Below, one piece after another: positions 39,668 to 48,274 of a stretch of 48,283 bases of DNA (positions are counted from its first letter, which is position 1; every line of letters starts with the position of its first letter). The position numbers were made by a program, and so were the translations under genes. Location: the NCBI GenBank assembly GCA_902561075.1, contig CACEOC010000006.1, positions 1-48,283 on the forward strand, written 5' to 3'. This DNA comes from an uncultured Pelagibacteraceae bacterium. Its GTDB lineage: Bacteria > Pseudomonadota > Alphaproteobacteria > Pelagibacterales > Pelagibacteraceae. The notes beneath the pieces were generated by a model. It was not told the origin of the DNA and did no database searches. It worked only from the letters and a program-made list of their open reading frames with translations.

Positions 39668-40285
39668 ATGACAAAAAGATTAAATTCTAAACATAAAGTA
39701 GATAGAAGATTAAAAGTAAATCTATGGGGAAGACCAAAAAGTCCTTTTAATACAAGAGCTTATCCCCCAGGGCAACACGGTCAAACCAAAAATGCCAAAC
39801 TCTCTGACTATGGTGTTCAACTTCAAGCAAAACAAAAATTAAAATCCTATTATGGCAATATGAATGAAAAACAATTTAGAAATACTTATAAAAAAGCTAT
39901 AATGAAAAAAGGAGATACAGCTGAAAATTTAATTGGTTTATTGGAGAGAAGATTGGACGCTGTAATATATAGATCAAAATTTTCCAATACTATTTTTTCA
40001 TCTAGACAATTAATTAACCATGGTCATGTAAAAGTTAACGGTAAAAAAGTAAATATATCTAGCTACCAAGTTAAAGAAGAAGACAATATTGAAATAAGGG
40101 ATAAATCAAAACAATTAGCAATTATCGATATAGCACTTGCTAATAAAGAAAGAGAAACTCCTGAATATTTGCAAATTGATGAAAAAAATAGAAAAATTAA
40201 ATTTGTAAGAGTCCCAAAGTTTGAAGAAGTCCCATATCCAGTTACCATGGAACCTAACTTAGTTATTGAATATTATTCAAGATAA
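39668..40285 (+). CDS. rpsD: 30S ribosomal protein S4
   Basis: A 205-aa primary 16S-rRNA-binding protein. [20 protein letters not shown] (about 9-28) and YPPGQHGQ (about 33-40) are the N-terminal block; [14 protein letters not shown] (about 93-106) and [19 protein letters not shown] (about 113-131) form the S4 RNA-binding domain. The alphaproteobacterial form lacks the four zinc-binding cysteines. It is transcribed alone from its own strong promoter, and its stop is 1 nt from the convergent grxD stop. Confidence 0.97.
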   Translation: MTKRLNSKHKVDRRLKVNLWGRPKSPFNTRAYPPGQHGQTKNAKLSDYGVQLQAKQKLKSYYGNMNEKQFRNTYKKAIMKKGDTAENLIGLLERRLDAVIYRSKFSNTIFSSRQLINHGHVKVNGKKVNISSYQVKEEDNIEIRDKSKQLAIIDIALANKERETPEYLQIDEKNRKIKFVRVPKFEEVPYPVTMEPNLVIEYYSR

Positions 40286-40304
40286 ATTAACTTTTAAAGT
40301 TAAT
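40286..40304. terminator. inverted repeat at the rpsD/grxD convergent junction
   Basis: ATTAACTTT (40286-40294) and AAAGTTAAT (40296-40304) form a perfect 9-bp inverted repeat around a single T, directly after the rpsD stop and within the last codons of grxD. AT-only and without a clear U-tract, so a bidirectional terminator role is tentative. Confidence 0.3.
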
Positions 40305-40619
40305 CTGCTTACTCTCAAAATGTTTTGCTAGTTCACCACTATCATACATTTCTTTAATTATATCGCATCCACCAATAAATTCATTTTTTACGTACAATTG
40401 TGGAATAGTCGGCCACTCACTATATTCTTTAATTCCTTCACGTAAATTTTGGTTTTCAAGAACATTAACACCTTTAAATTTTACATTCATAATTTTAAGT
40501 ATGTTAGCGACAGTCATTGAAAATCCACATTGCGGTGCATCAGGCGTACCTTTCATAAAGAGACATATTTCATTCTCATTAATTTCTTTAGTAATTAAGT
40601 CTTTAACTTGTTGATCCAT
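40287..40619 (-). CDS. grxD: monothiol CGFS glutaredoxin (Grx4 family)
   Basis: A 110-aa monothiol glutaredoxin. FMKGTPDAPQCGFSMTVANI (about 21-40) contains the CGFS active site that, with glutathione, holds a [2Fe-2S] cluster; WPTIPQLYVKNEFIGGCDI (about 69-87) is the cis-Pro and GSH-binding GG-C-D region. It works with BolA in Fe-S delivery, and bolA is the gene directly upstream with a 17-nt overlap. Last gene of the purine run. Confidence 0.95.
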   Translation of the reverse strand: MDQQVKDLITKEINENEICLFMKGTPDAPQCGFSMTVANILKIMNVKFKGVNVLENQNLREGIKEYSEWPTIPQLYVKNEFIGGCDIIKEMYDSGELAKHFESKQINFKS

Positions 40620-40848
40620 TTTTCTCCTTTGTAACTAACGCTAAAGCATGTAGTTCGTTTCCCATTTTTCCCTTTAAAGAATTGTATACCATTTTATGTT
40701 GTTCAATTTTAGACTTACCTTTGAATTGAGACGAAATGACCGTAGCTGAATAATGATTTCCATCGCCAGCTAAATCTTTTATGTCAATAGATGCGTCAGG
40801 AAATGCTTCTTTAATAAGTTTCTCAATTTCTTGTAAATCCATAGCCAT
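40603..40848 (-). CDS. BolA-family protein
   Basis: An 81-aa BolA/IbaG-like protein. DGNHYSATVISSQFKGKSKIEQHKMVY covers about residues 29-55, with the conserved His in the GNHYSA stretch and a second His in QHKMVY (about 52) that can ligate a shared [2Fe-2S] cluster with CGFS glutaredoxin. The C-terminus HALALVTKEK is typical. It overlaps grxD by 17 nt and follows purL with 1 nt between, so the pair is translated together. Confidence 0.93.
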   Translation of the reverse strand: MAMDLQEIEKLIKEAFPDASIDIKDLAGDGNHYSATVISSQFKGKSKIEQHKMVYNSLKGKMGNELHALALVTKEKNGSTS

Positions 40849-40849
40849 A

Positions 40850-43042
40850 TTAATTCACCATATAATCTTTTAACCAACTTTTATATTTTTTACTAATGTC
40901 ATTTATACTAATATTTAACTCATCTTTAAATTGTAATTTATCTTTTATAACAATACCTAATTCCTCAAAATGTACTGAGTTTTGCTTTAATATTTCTGTG
41001 ACTTTTTCTAAATTTTTCTTCTCAATTTCTATTAAGTATCTACCTTGGTCCTCCGAGAAAAAATAACTAAATTTGTTATGTAATTTAATATTTGAATTTA
41101 ACTTTAAACCTTTATTACCCTTAATACACATTTTTGATAAAGCTATTAATATCCCTCCAACAGAAACATCATGACAAGAAAGAATATAATTTTCTTTAGC
41201 TAATTTAAGAACTGTTTCTCCGTTATTTTTTTCATTGAATAAATTTATTTCTGGCGGTGGACCTTTATTTTCTAACAATATGGTCCTAGAAAAAACACTT
41301 TGATCTAAATGTCCTTCAGTTTTCCCTATTACTAAAACAATGCTTTCTTCTTTTTTTAAATCCATGCTTAACATATTTCTATAATCTTTTAAAAGCCCAA
41401 CACCTCCTATTGATGGGGTAGGCTTAATACCTTTATCTTTTGTTTCATTATAAAAAGAGACATTCCCAGACACAACAGGGTAATCCAGGTATTTAGCTGC
41501 CTCAGAGATACCATTAACACATTCTACAAACTCACCCATATTTTTTTCTTTTTCAGGATTTCCGAAATTTAGACAATTAGTTATAGCAATTGGTTTTGAT
41601 CCAACAGAAATTAGATTTCTCCAACTCTCACATACTACTTGTTTGCCTCCAGTTAAAGGATGAGCAAAACAATATATTGCAGACGAATCCACGCATGCAG
41701 CAACAGCTTTATTTGTTCCGTGAACTCTAACTACTCCAGCATCTCCACCAGGTTTTTGAATTGTATCCCCCATTACTGTATGGTCATATTGTTCCCAGAT
41801 CCATTTTTTTTCACAAATATTTGGATTTGATATTATTTTTAATAAACAACTCTCTAATTTAAGCGACTTAAATATTTGTTTAGGATAATTAATCTTTTGT
41901 GGAAGTTTGGATTTTTTCCATTTTCTATCATAGACAGGAGCATTTTCTGCTAGAAAGTCGATAGGTATTTCAGCGACCTTTTTATTATTAAAAATTAATT
42001 CTAATTTATTTGTTTTCGTTGTTTTACCAATAACTGCAAAATCTAAATTCCATTTATCAAAAATTTCTTTTGCTTTTTGTTCTTTTCCATTTTCTAAGAC
42101 AATAAGCATCCTCTCTTGGCTTTCGGATAACATTATTTCATATGGGCTCATTTTATCTTCTCTACACGGGACTTTGCTAAGATCTAATTCAATCCCGAGC
42201 TTTCCTTTTGATGCCATTTCAACGCTAGATGAGGTTAATCCTGCAGCTCCCATATCTTGAATGGAAATAATTGAATCCTGTTTCATTAATTCTAAACAGG
42301 CTTCTAACAATAGTTTTTCTGTAAAAGGGTCTCCAACTTGAACTGTAGGTTTTTTTTCCTCAATTTTATCATCAAATATTGCTGATGCCATGCTAGCTCC
42401 ATGTATACCGTCTCTACCAGTTTTAGATCCCACATAAATAACAGGCTTATTTAGTCCTGCAGCTTTGGAGTAAAAAATTTTCTTTTTATTTACCAATCCT
42501 AGGGTCATCGCATTCACTAGAATGTTGCCATTATAAGATTCATCAAAATTAGTTTGACCCGCGATTGTAGGTACACCAATGCAATTTCCATAACCACCAA
42601 TCCCTTTTACAACTCCTCTCAACAAGTTTTTTGTTTTTCTATGTTGTGTAGATCCAAAATGAATTGAATTAAGATTAGCAATAGGTCTTGCTCCCATTGT
42701 AAATACATCTCTCATAATTCCACCAACGCCTGTAGCAGCTCCTTGGTATGGTTCTATAAATGATGGATGATTGTGGCTTTCAATTTTAAAAACTATTGCA
42801 TCTTCATCTCCTATGTCAATAACACCTGCATTTTCACCTGGTCCTTGAATTACTTTAGATCCTTTAGTGTGTAAATTTTTTAAATGTTTTCGTGATGACT
42901 TGTAAGAACAATGTTCATTCCACATTGCTGAAAATATTGCCAACTCGGTCAGATTTGGTGTTCTTTTAAGAAGATCATTTATTTTTTTAAATTCTTCTTT
43001 TGTTAAACCATGGTCTATAGCAACTTGTTCGTTTACTTCCAT
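40850..43042 (-). CDS. purL: phosphoribosylformylglycinamidine synthase subunit PurL
   Basis: A 730-aa small-type PurL, the ATP-dependent catalytic subunit of FGAM synthase (step 4 of purine synthesis), which needs PurQ and PurS. MWNEHCSYKSSRKHL (about 40-54) holds the conserved His; GPGENAGVID and KIESHNHPSFIEPYQGAATG (about 82-101) form the AIR-synthase-type ATP site; ISIQDMGAAGLTSSSVEMA (about 258-276) and a second copy of the fold follow. The 730-residue length identifies the PurSQL type, not the about 1300-aa fused enzyme. The start overlaps the purQ stop by 1 nt. Confidence 0.97.
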   Translation of the reverse strand: MEVNEQVAIDHGLTKEEFKKINDLLKRTPNLTELAIFSAMWNEHCSYKSSRKHLKNLHTKGSKVIQGPGENAGVIDIGDEDAIVFKIESHNHPSFIEPYQGAATGVGGIMRDVFTMGARPIANLNSIHFGSTQHRKTKNLLRGVVKGIGGYGNCIGVPTIAGQTNFDESYNGNILVNAMTLGLVNKKKIFYSKAAGLNKPVIYVGSKTGRDGIHGASMASAIFDDKIEEKKPTVQVGDPFTEKLLLEACLELMKQDSIISIQDMGAAGLTSSSVEMASKGKLGIELDLSKVPCREDKMSPYEIMLSESQERMLIVLENGKEQKAKEIFDKWNLDFAVIGKTTKTNKLELIFNNKKVAEIPIDFLAENAPVYDRKWKKSKLPQKINYPKQIFKSLKLESCLLKIISNPNICEKKWIWEQYDHTVMGDTIQKPGGDAGVVRVHGTNKAVAACVDSSAIYCFAHPLTGGKQVVCESWRNLISVGSKPIAITNCLNFGNPEKEKNMGEFVECVNGISEAAKYLDYPVVSGNVSFYNETKDKGIKPTPSIGGVGLLKDYRNMLSMDLKKEESIVLVIGKTEGHLDQSVFSRTILLENKGPPPEINLFNEKNNGETVLKLAKENYILSCHDVSVGGILIALSKMCIKGNKGLKLNSNIKLHNKFSYFFSEDQGRYLIEIEKKNLEKVTEILKQNSVHFEELGIVIKDKLQFKDELNISINDISKKYKSWLKDYMVN

Positions 43043-43725
43043 TATTTTGAATTTCTAATTAAATTTTCAAAAAATACAGAACCATCTTGTCCTGACAAAT
43101 ATTTATCAATCATTCTTTCTGGATGTGGCATCATTCCTAAAACATTTTTTTCCTTATTAAATATTCCTGCAATATTTTTTAAAGCTCCATTAGGATTTGA
43201 ATCTTTATTATTTGACCCGTCAGAATTACAATAAGTAAGAGCAATCTGATTATTATCCTCAATAACTTTTAATTCTTCCTCAGAACAAAAATAATTACCT
43301 TCATTGTGAGCAATATGAAGTTCTAAAATATCTTTACTAATATCTTTAAAATATTTATTTTTTTTGTCATTTACTTTAACGTGAACATTTCGACATATAA
43401 AATTTAAGTATTTATTTTGTTGTAATACGCCTGGTAGTAAGCCAGTTTCTGTTAAAATCTGAAAACCATTACAAATCCCCAAAACTAATCCACCTGATTT
43501 AGCAAAATCAATAACAGATTGAATAATTTTAGATTTACCAGCAATACTTCCACATCTTAAGTAGTCGCCATATGAAAAACCACCTGGAAGAACCACTAAA
43601 TCACATTTGGGGAGGGTAATATCATTATGCCAAATCATATGATTCTTAAAACCATATTTTTTAAGAGCAACATCCATATCTCTATCACAATTAGATCCTG
43701 GAAAGATTATAACTGAAGATCTCAT
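43042..43725 (-). CDS. purQ: phosphoribosylformylglycinamidine synthase, glutaminase subunit PurQ
   Basis: A 227-aa class I glutamine amidotransferase giving ammonia to PurL. IIFPGSNCDRD (about 6-16), LPGGFSYGDYLRCG (about 46-59), the nucleophilic Cys in LGICNGFQ (about 86-93) and the His-Glu pair in MMPHPERM (about 201-208) are all present. The gene lies between purS (3-nt gap) and purL (1-nt overlap). Confidence 0.97.
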   Translation of the reverse strand: MRSSVIIFPGSNCDRDMDVALKKYGFKNHMIWHNDITLPKCDLVVLPGGFSYGDYLRCGSIAGKSKIIQSVIDFAKSGGLVLGICNGFQILTETGLLPGVLQQNKYLNFICRNVHVKVNDKKNKYFKDISKDILELHIAHNEGNYFCSEEELKVIEDNNQIALTYCNSDGSNNKDSNPNGALKNIAGIFNKEKNVLGMMPHPERMIDKYLSGQDGSVFFENLIRNSK

Positions 43726-43728
43726 TAA

Positions 43729-43962
43729 TTATAAAATTTTGTAATCCTCTATAACTAGATTGGCTAAAAGTTTTTTACACATTTCATCGACATTTTTTTT
43801 AGCTTTTGCTTCATCCGACTCATTTGTTTCAATATCAAAATATTTTCCCTGTCTTACTTCTTTTACGTCATTAAATCCCATTCCAGTGAGCGTTTGTTGA
43901 ATTGCTTTACCTTGTGGATCAAGTACCCCACTTTTAAGAGTAACAATAATTTTAATTTTCAT
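43729..43962 (-). CDS. purS: phosphoribosylformylglycinamidine synthase subunit PurS
   Basis: A 77-aa PurS, the small dimeric subunit bridging PurQ and PurL for ammonia channelling. KSGVLDPQGKAIQQTLTGMG (about 10-29) and VRQGKYFDIE (about 36-45) are the family hallmarks. The start overlaps the purC stop by 4 nt. Confidence 0.96.
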   Translation of the reverse strand: MKIKIIVTLKSGVLDPQGKAIQQTLTGMGFNDVKEVRQGKYFDIETNESDEAKAKKNVDEMCKKLLANLVIEDYKIL

Positions 43963-44747
43963 TTATTTTTTTTTATTTTTACTGCTTTTGGTTTAGGAAA
44001 CTTCACTGTTCTTATATTCGATTCTTCATGCAAAATACCAAGTCTTCTAGCCACATCTTGGTATCCTTGCATCACATTACCTAAATTCTTTCTAAATCTA
44101 TCTTTATCAAGTTTTTTATCTGAGGATAAATCCCACAATCTACAAGTATCAGGACTAATCTCATCCGCCAATATAATTTCAGTTTTTCCGTTATTTTTGT
44201 ATCTTCCAAACTCAACTTTAAAATCAACCAATTTAATTCCTATACCTCTAAACATGCCAATCATAAAATCATTCATTCTTAATAGATATTTATCAATTTT
44301 TTCTATCTCTTTTTTTGATGCCCAATTGAAAGCAAATATATGTTCTTTCGCAACCAGAGGATCTCCTAATTCATCTTTTTTATAACAATATTCAATTAAT
44401 GGACTTTCTAAAACTGTTCCATCTTCAATGCTTAGTCTTTTTGTTAATGATCCAGTAGCTATATTTCTTACAATAAATTCTATAGGTATTATTTCAACTA
44501 ACTTTATTAGTTGCTCTCTCATATTAATTCTTTTAATTAAATGATTTTTAATGCCTACCTGCCCAAGATAATTTAAAATATGTTCAGAAATACGATTATT
44601 TAAAATTCCTTTTCCATCTATTTTTGCTCTTTTTTTATTGTTAAAAGCAGTGGCATCATCTTTAAAATGTTGAATTACTAAATTTTTATCGTTTGTAGCA
44701 TAGATAATCTTTGCTTTTCCTTCATATAATTTTTTTCCTTTTTTCAT
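43959..44747 (-). CDS. purC: SAICAR synthase
   Basis: A 262-aa phosphoribosylaminoimidazole-succinocarboxamide synthase (step 7 of purine synthesis; CAIR plus aspartate). LYEGKAKIIYAT (about 7-18) is the ATP-binding start; IPIEFIVRNIATGSLTKR (about 90-107), LVDFKVEFGR (about 170-179) and DEISPDTCRLWD (about 192-203) are conserved. There is a Lys-rich tail. Overlaps purB by 1 nt and purS by 4 nt. Confidence 0.97.
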   Translation of the reverse strand: MKKGKKLYEGKAKIIYATNDKNLVIQHFKDDATAFNNKKRAKIDGKGILNNRISEHILNYLGQVGIKNHLIKRINMREQLIKLVEIIPIEFIVRNIATGSLTKRLSIEDGTVLESPLIEYCYKKDELGDPLVAKEHIFAFNWASKKEIEKIDKYLLRMNDFMIGMFRGIGIKLVDFKVEFGRYKNNGKTEIILADEISPDTCRLWDLSSDKKLDKDRFRKNLGNVMQGYQDVARRLGILHEESNIRTVKFPKPKAVKIKKNK

Positions 44748-46039
44748 TATTTAAAAACCCTTTTAAATATATACCCAACATTTCTAAAATGTTTATTGTA
44801 ATTAAAAATTTTATCTATTTTTTTAATAGAAATTTTATTTGTAATATTTTTATCTTTTTTTAATAACTCAATTAAATTAATCTTACTTGCTAAACTTTTT
44901 TTTGCATGGCTTTGAACTAATCTGTAAGCTTTTTCTCTAGATATGCCAGTTTTAGTTAACTCTAACATAACCTCTTGAGAAAAAACTAATCCTCTTGTGA
45001 AGTTTAGATTTTCAGCCATTTTTTTGGGATATACGATCATTTTATCTAAAAGATTTGCTAATCTAACTAATGCAAAATCCAAAGTTATATTAGCATCTGG
45101 CCCAATACTTCTTTCGACACTTGAATGAGATATATCTCTTTCATGCCATAAAGTTACATTTTCTAAGGCGGGAACAACGTGTCCTCTAACTATTCTTGCA
45201 AGCCCAGTTAAATTCTCTGACAAAATAGGATTTTTTTTATGGGGCATTGCCGAGGAACCTTTCTGATCTTTTGAAAAAAATTCTTGAAGTTCATAAACCT
45301 CTGATCTTTGAAGATGTCTTATTTCAGTCGCAACTCTCTCAACAGAACTTGCAATAATTCCTAATGTTGTAAAATATTGAGCATGTCTATCTCTTGGAAT
45401 TATTTGAGATGAAATAGTTTCTGGTTTTAATTTTAATTTTTTTGCAACGTATAACTCAATCTTTGGACTTATATTTGCATAGGTCCCAACAGCACCGGAT
45501 ATTGCGCACGTGGAAATGTTATCTATTGAATGCTTTAATCTCTCTTTATTTCTTTTAAATTCTGCGTAAAAGGATGCAAGTTTTAATCCAAATGTAATTG
45601 GCTCTGCATGGATGCCATGGCTTCTTCCAATACAAGGTGTCATTTTATATTTTTTAGATTGTTTTTTCAGAACTGACAAAATTTTATCAATGTCTGTTAA
45701 TAATATCTTGCCTGACTGAACTAATTGAATATTTAAAGTAGTATCTAAAACATCTGATGATGTCATTCCTTGATGCAAGTATCTTGCTTTAATACCAGCT
45801 TGTTCTGTAATTGATGTTAGAAATGCTATAACGTCGTGTTTAACCTTGGCTTCAATATCATGAATTCTTTTTACTTTAATTTTACCTTTTTTTTTGACTA
45901 TTGATGCAACTCCTTTTGGTATTACTTTATATTTTTCCATTGCTTCAGCTGCAGCAATTTCAACGTCTAACCAAATTTTATATTTATTTTCCTCTGACCA
46001 AATATCTTTAAGTTCTTTTCTCGAGTATCTTTCAATCAT
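44747..46039 (-). CDS. purB: adenylosuccinate lyase
   Basis: A 430-aa lyase used twice in purine synthesis (SAICAR and adenylosuccinate cleavage). KHDVIAFLTSI (about 67-77), HQGMTSSDVLDT (about 88-99), GRSHGIHAEP with the general-acid His (about 138-147) and the flexible signature GSSAMPHKKNP (about 261-271, catalytic Ser) are all visible. The C-terminus is short and Lys/Ile-rich. It sits between map and purC with 1-nt overlaps. Confidence 0.97.
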   Translation of the reverse strand: MIERYSRKELKDIWSEENKYKIWLDVEIAAAEAMEKYKVIPKGVASIVKKKGKIKVKRIHDIEAKVKHDVIAFLTSITEQAGIKARYLHQGMTSSDVLDTTLNIQLVQSGKILLTDIDKILSVLKKQSKKYKMTPCIGRSHGIHAEPITFGLKLASFYAEFKRNKERLKHSIDNISTCAISGAVGTYANISPKIELYVAKKLKLKPETISSQIIPRDRHAQYFTTLGIIASSVERVATEIRHLQRSEVYELQEFFSKDQKGSSAMPHKKNPILSENLTGLARIVRGHVVPALENVTLWHERDISHSSVERSIGPDANITLDFALVRLANLLDKMIVYPKKMAENLNFTRGLVFSQEVMLELTKTGISREKAYRLVQSHAKKSLASKINLIELLKKDKNITNKISIKKIDKIFNYNKHFRNVGYIFKRVFK

Positions 46040-46809
46040 TAATTATAAGGAGGCTTTAAATAACCTTTAGCAGATTCTGTAAAAATTTCATAACCGTTAT
46101 CTTTTATACCAACAGTATGTTCAAATTGTGCAGATAAAGACTTATCTTTTGAAACCGCAGTCCAACCATCTTCTAAAACTTTTACCTCAAATTTTCCTGA
46201 ATTAATCATTGGCTCTATAGTAAAAGTCATTCCTGGTTTTAATTCTGCACCTGTATTTTTTTTTCCATAATGAAGAATATTAGGTGGCTCATGAAATTTA
46301 TCACCAATACCATGACCACAGAAATCTCTAACTACAGAAAAACCTTTAGCTTCAACATAAGTTTGAATTTCATTTCCTATATCTCCAAGCTTAACCCCAG
46401 GTTTTAAAATTTTAATAGATTTCATTAAAGATTCATAAGTAGCATCAATTAAGTTTTGAGCTTTAACTGATATTTTTCCTATCGAATACATCCTGCTTGT
46501 ATCACCATAGTAACCATCAACAATTGCTGTCACATCAACATTAACAATATCACCTTCTTCAAGAATTCTTTCTCCAGGTATTCCATGACAAATAACATGG
46601 TTTAATGATGTGCATAAAGATTTTTCAAAACCTCTGTAATATAAAGGGGCGGAGTATCCTCCGTGGTCTCTTATAAATTCAAACCCAAGCTTATCTATTT
46701 TGTTTGTAGATATACCCTCTTTAATTTCATTAGTAAGCATATCCAAAGTTTTTGAAGCTAAACTCCCCGCTATTTTCATCTTTTCAAATTTTTCTTTATA
46801 ATCATTCAT
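46039..46809 (-). CDS. map: type I methionine aminopeptidase
   Basis: A 256-aa cytosolic metalloprotease removing N-terminal Met. All five metal ligands are visible: Asp in NVDVTAIVDGYYGDTSRM (the two Asp are in VDVT-x-GYYGDTS), His in GHGIGDKFHEPP, Glu in TFTIEPM and Glu in AQFEHTVG; the substrate His in NHVICHGIPG is present. It starts inside the end of sfsA (8-nt overlap) and its stop overlaps the purB start. Confidence 0.96.
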   Translation of the reverse strand: MNDYKEKFEKMKIAGSLASKTLDMLTNEIKEGISTNKIDKLGFEFIRDHGGYSAPLYYRGFEKSLCTSLNHVICHGIPGERILEEGDIVNVDVTAIVDGYYGDTSRMYSIGKISVKAQNLIDATYESLMKSIKILKPGVKLGDIGNEIQTYVEAKGFSVVRDFCGHGIGDKFHEPPNILHYGKKNTGAELKPGMTFTIEPMINSGKFEVKVLEDGWTAVSKDKSLSAQFEHTVGIKDNGYEIFTESAKGYLKPPYN

Positions 46810-47500
46810 TTATAATCTTTACTTTTTTATCCACTTTAATTTCTTTGGATCCAATTTTACAGTTATATGCAATAAAATTTACTCCAACCTTTTTAGCATA
46901 TTTGTAATTTTCATAATATTCTTTATCAATGTCTTTAGCTATTTTAAAATATTTACAATTGCTGATTTGTACCAAAAATAATACATAGCATTGATAACCT
47001 TTTTTTGATGCTTCTATTAAAGTTTTAATATGTTTGCTACCCCTGGTAGTTATGGCATCAGGAAACTCTGAATTTTTGTTATCTCGAATTAGTGTAACAT
47101 TTTTCACCTCAATGAAAGATTTGTTATTTTCTTTACTAACTAGAAAGTCGAACCGAGTTTCTTTGTTATAAAATACCTCGGGTTGTATATTTTCTAAATT
47201 TTTAAATTCTAAAAAACTATTATTTTTAAGACCTTCAAACACTAACTTATTTGCAAGATGAGTATTAATTCCAATAAGATTATTTTTAGATTTTAAAATT
47301 TCTAAAGTGAATTTTAATTTTCTTTTTGGATCATCATTTTTTGAAACCCATGCGTCGTTATTTTCATTTAATAATCCCATCATTGATCCTGTATTAGGGC
47401 AATGAGCAGTAATTATGCTTTTATTTACTTTAACATCTGCAAAAAACCTTTTATATCTTTTAACAAATTTGCCTTTAATTAAAGCTTTGGTAAATTTCAT
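46802..47500 (-). CDS. sfsA: SfsA-family DNA/RNA nuclease
   Basis: A 232-aa protein of the SfsA family ('sugar fermentation stimulation'), with an N-terminal OB-like part and a C-terminal PD-(D/E)xK-type nuclease fold. HCPNTGSMMGLL (about 33-44) is the family hallmark; RFDFLVSKENNKSFIEVKNVTL (about 116-137) gives the D-x(n)-E-x-K nuclease motif; FPDAITTRGSKHIKTL follows. Its cellular role is poorly defined. First gene of the long minus-strand run into the purine genes. Confidence 0.92.
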   Translation of the reverse strand: MKFTKALIKGKFVKRYKRFFADVKVNKSIITAHCPNTGSMMGLLNENNDAWVSKNDDPKRKLKFTLEILKSKNNLIGINTHLANKLVFEGLKNNSFLEFKNLENIQPEVFYNKETRFDFLVSKENNKSFIEVKNVTLIRDNKNSEFPDAITTRGSKHIKTLIEASKKGYQCYVLFLVQISNCKYFKIAKDIDKEYYENYKYAKKVGVNFIAYNCKIGSKEIKVDKKVKIINE

Positions 47501-47521
47501 TTATAAAAATATATATATAAA
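47501..47521. promoter_or_regulatory. 21-bp AT-only gap between divergent sfsA and cinA-type genes
   Basis: The gap consists only of A and T, with TATAAA and alternating ATATAT usable as -10 elements on both strands. Any start sites would be within a few bases of the ATG codons. No -35 is assigned. Confidence 0.35.
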
Positions 47522-48274
47522 ATGAACGAAAATACAAAATTTAATGCTGCAATTTTAATCATAGGAAATGAAATTTTATCAGGGAGAACTCAAGACACAA
47601 ATACAAGCACACTCGCTACTTGGTTGAACTCTTTAGGTGTCAAGGTAGGGGAGGTCAGAGTAATACCAGACGTAGAGGAGACAATAATTAAATCAGTAAA
47701 TTTATTGAGGAAACAATATAATTATGTTTTTACATCTGGAGGAATTGGTCCAACACACGATGATATTACTTCAGAGTCAATTTCAAAAGCCTTTAGTCTT
47801 CCTTATGAAAAACATGAAGAAGGATATAAGATTCTTGAGGCCTATTATAAACCTGGAGAATTTAATGATGGAAGACAAAAAATGATATGGATGCCGAGAG
47901 GTGCAAACTTAATACTTAACCCAACAAGTGGAGCTCCTGGATTTTATGTTGAAAATGTTTTTGTTTTACCCGGCGTACCATCCATACTCAAATCAATGTT
48001 GGGAGGAATTAAAAATAAAATTGTTGGAGGTAACCCAATTATAAGTAATACAATTAGTTTAAGAACTTTCGAAAGTCATATTGCCGAGTCATTAACATCG
48101 GTACAAAATAAATATGAAAATGTAGAGATAGGTAGTTATCCATTTTTCCAAGCAGGAAAGCTTGGAGTATCTATTGTTATTAGATCTGATGATCAAAATT
48201 TAATCAATAGATGTAGCTCTGATGTAATGAAATTCGTTAATGAAAAAAAGATCGAAGTAGTTAATAGAGAATAA
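47522..48274 (+). CDS. CinA-type molybdopterin-binding-domain protein
   Basis: A 250-aa protein of the competence/damage-inducible CinA N-terminal type (MoCF_biosynth fold). AAILIIGNEILSGRTQDTNT (about 9-28) and FTSGGIGPTHDDITSESIS (about 70-88) are the hallmarks; GAPGFYVENVFVLPGVP (about 139-155) completes the domain. It lacks the C-terminal PncC nicotinamide-nucleotide amidase part of full-length CinA, so it resembles the shorter YfaY/FAD-pyrophosphatase-like versions. It could hydrolyse nucleotide pyrophosphate bonds; function unproven. Confidence 0.88.
   Translation: MNENTKFNAAILIIGNEILSGRTQDTNTSTLATWLNSLGVKVGEVRVIPDVEETIIKSVNLLRKQYNYVFTSGGIGPTHDDITSESISKAFSLPYEKHEEGYKILEAYYKPGEFNDGRQKMIWMPRGANLILNPTSGAPGFYVENVFVLPGVPSILKSMLGGIKNKIVGGNPIISNTISLRTFESHIAESLTSVQNKYENVEIGSYPFFQAGKLGVSIVIRSDDQNLINRCSSDVMKFVNEKKIEVVNRE

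Noticed and set aside
43894-44385. 163-residue plus-strand open frame opposite purC/purS
   Set aside because: Entirely antisense to clearly conserved purC and purS; hydrophobic low-complexity translation with no recognisable motif, typical of AT-rich antisense frames.
47506-47519. AT dinucleotide microsatellite
   Set aside because: Only about seven AT units in a region where base composition makes such runs expected; kept only as possible promoter sequence.
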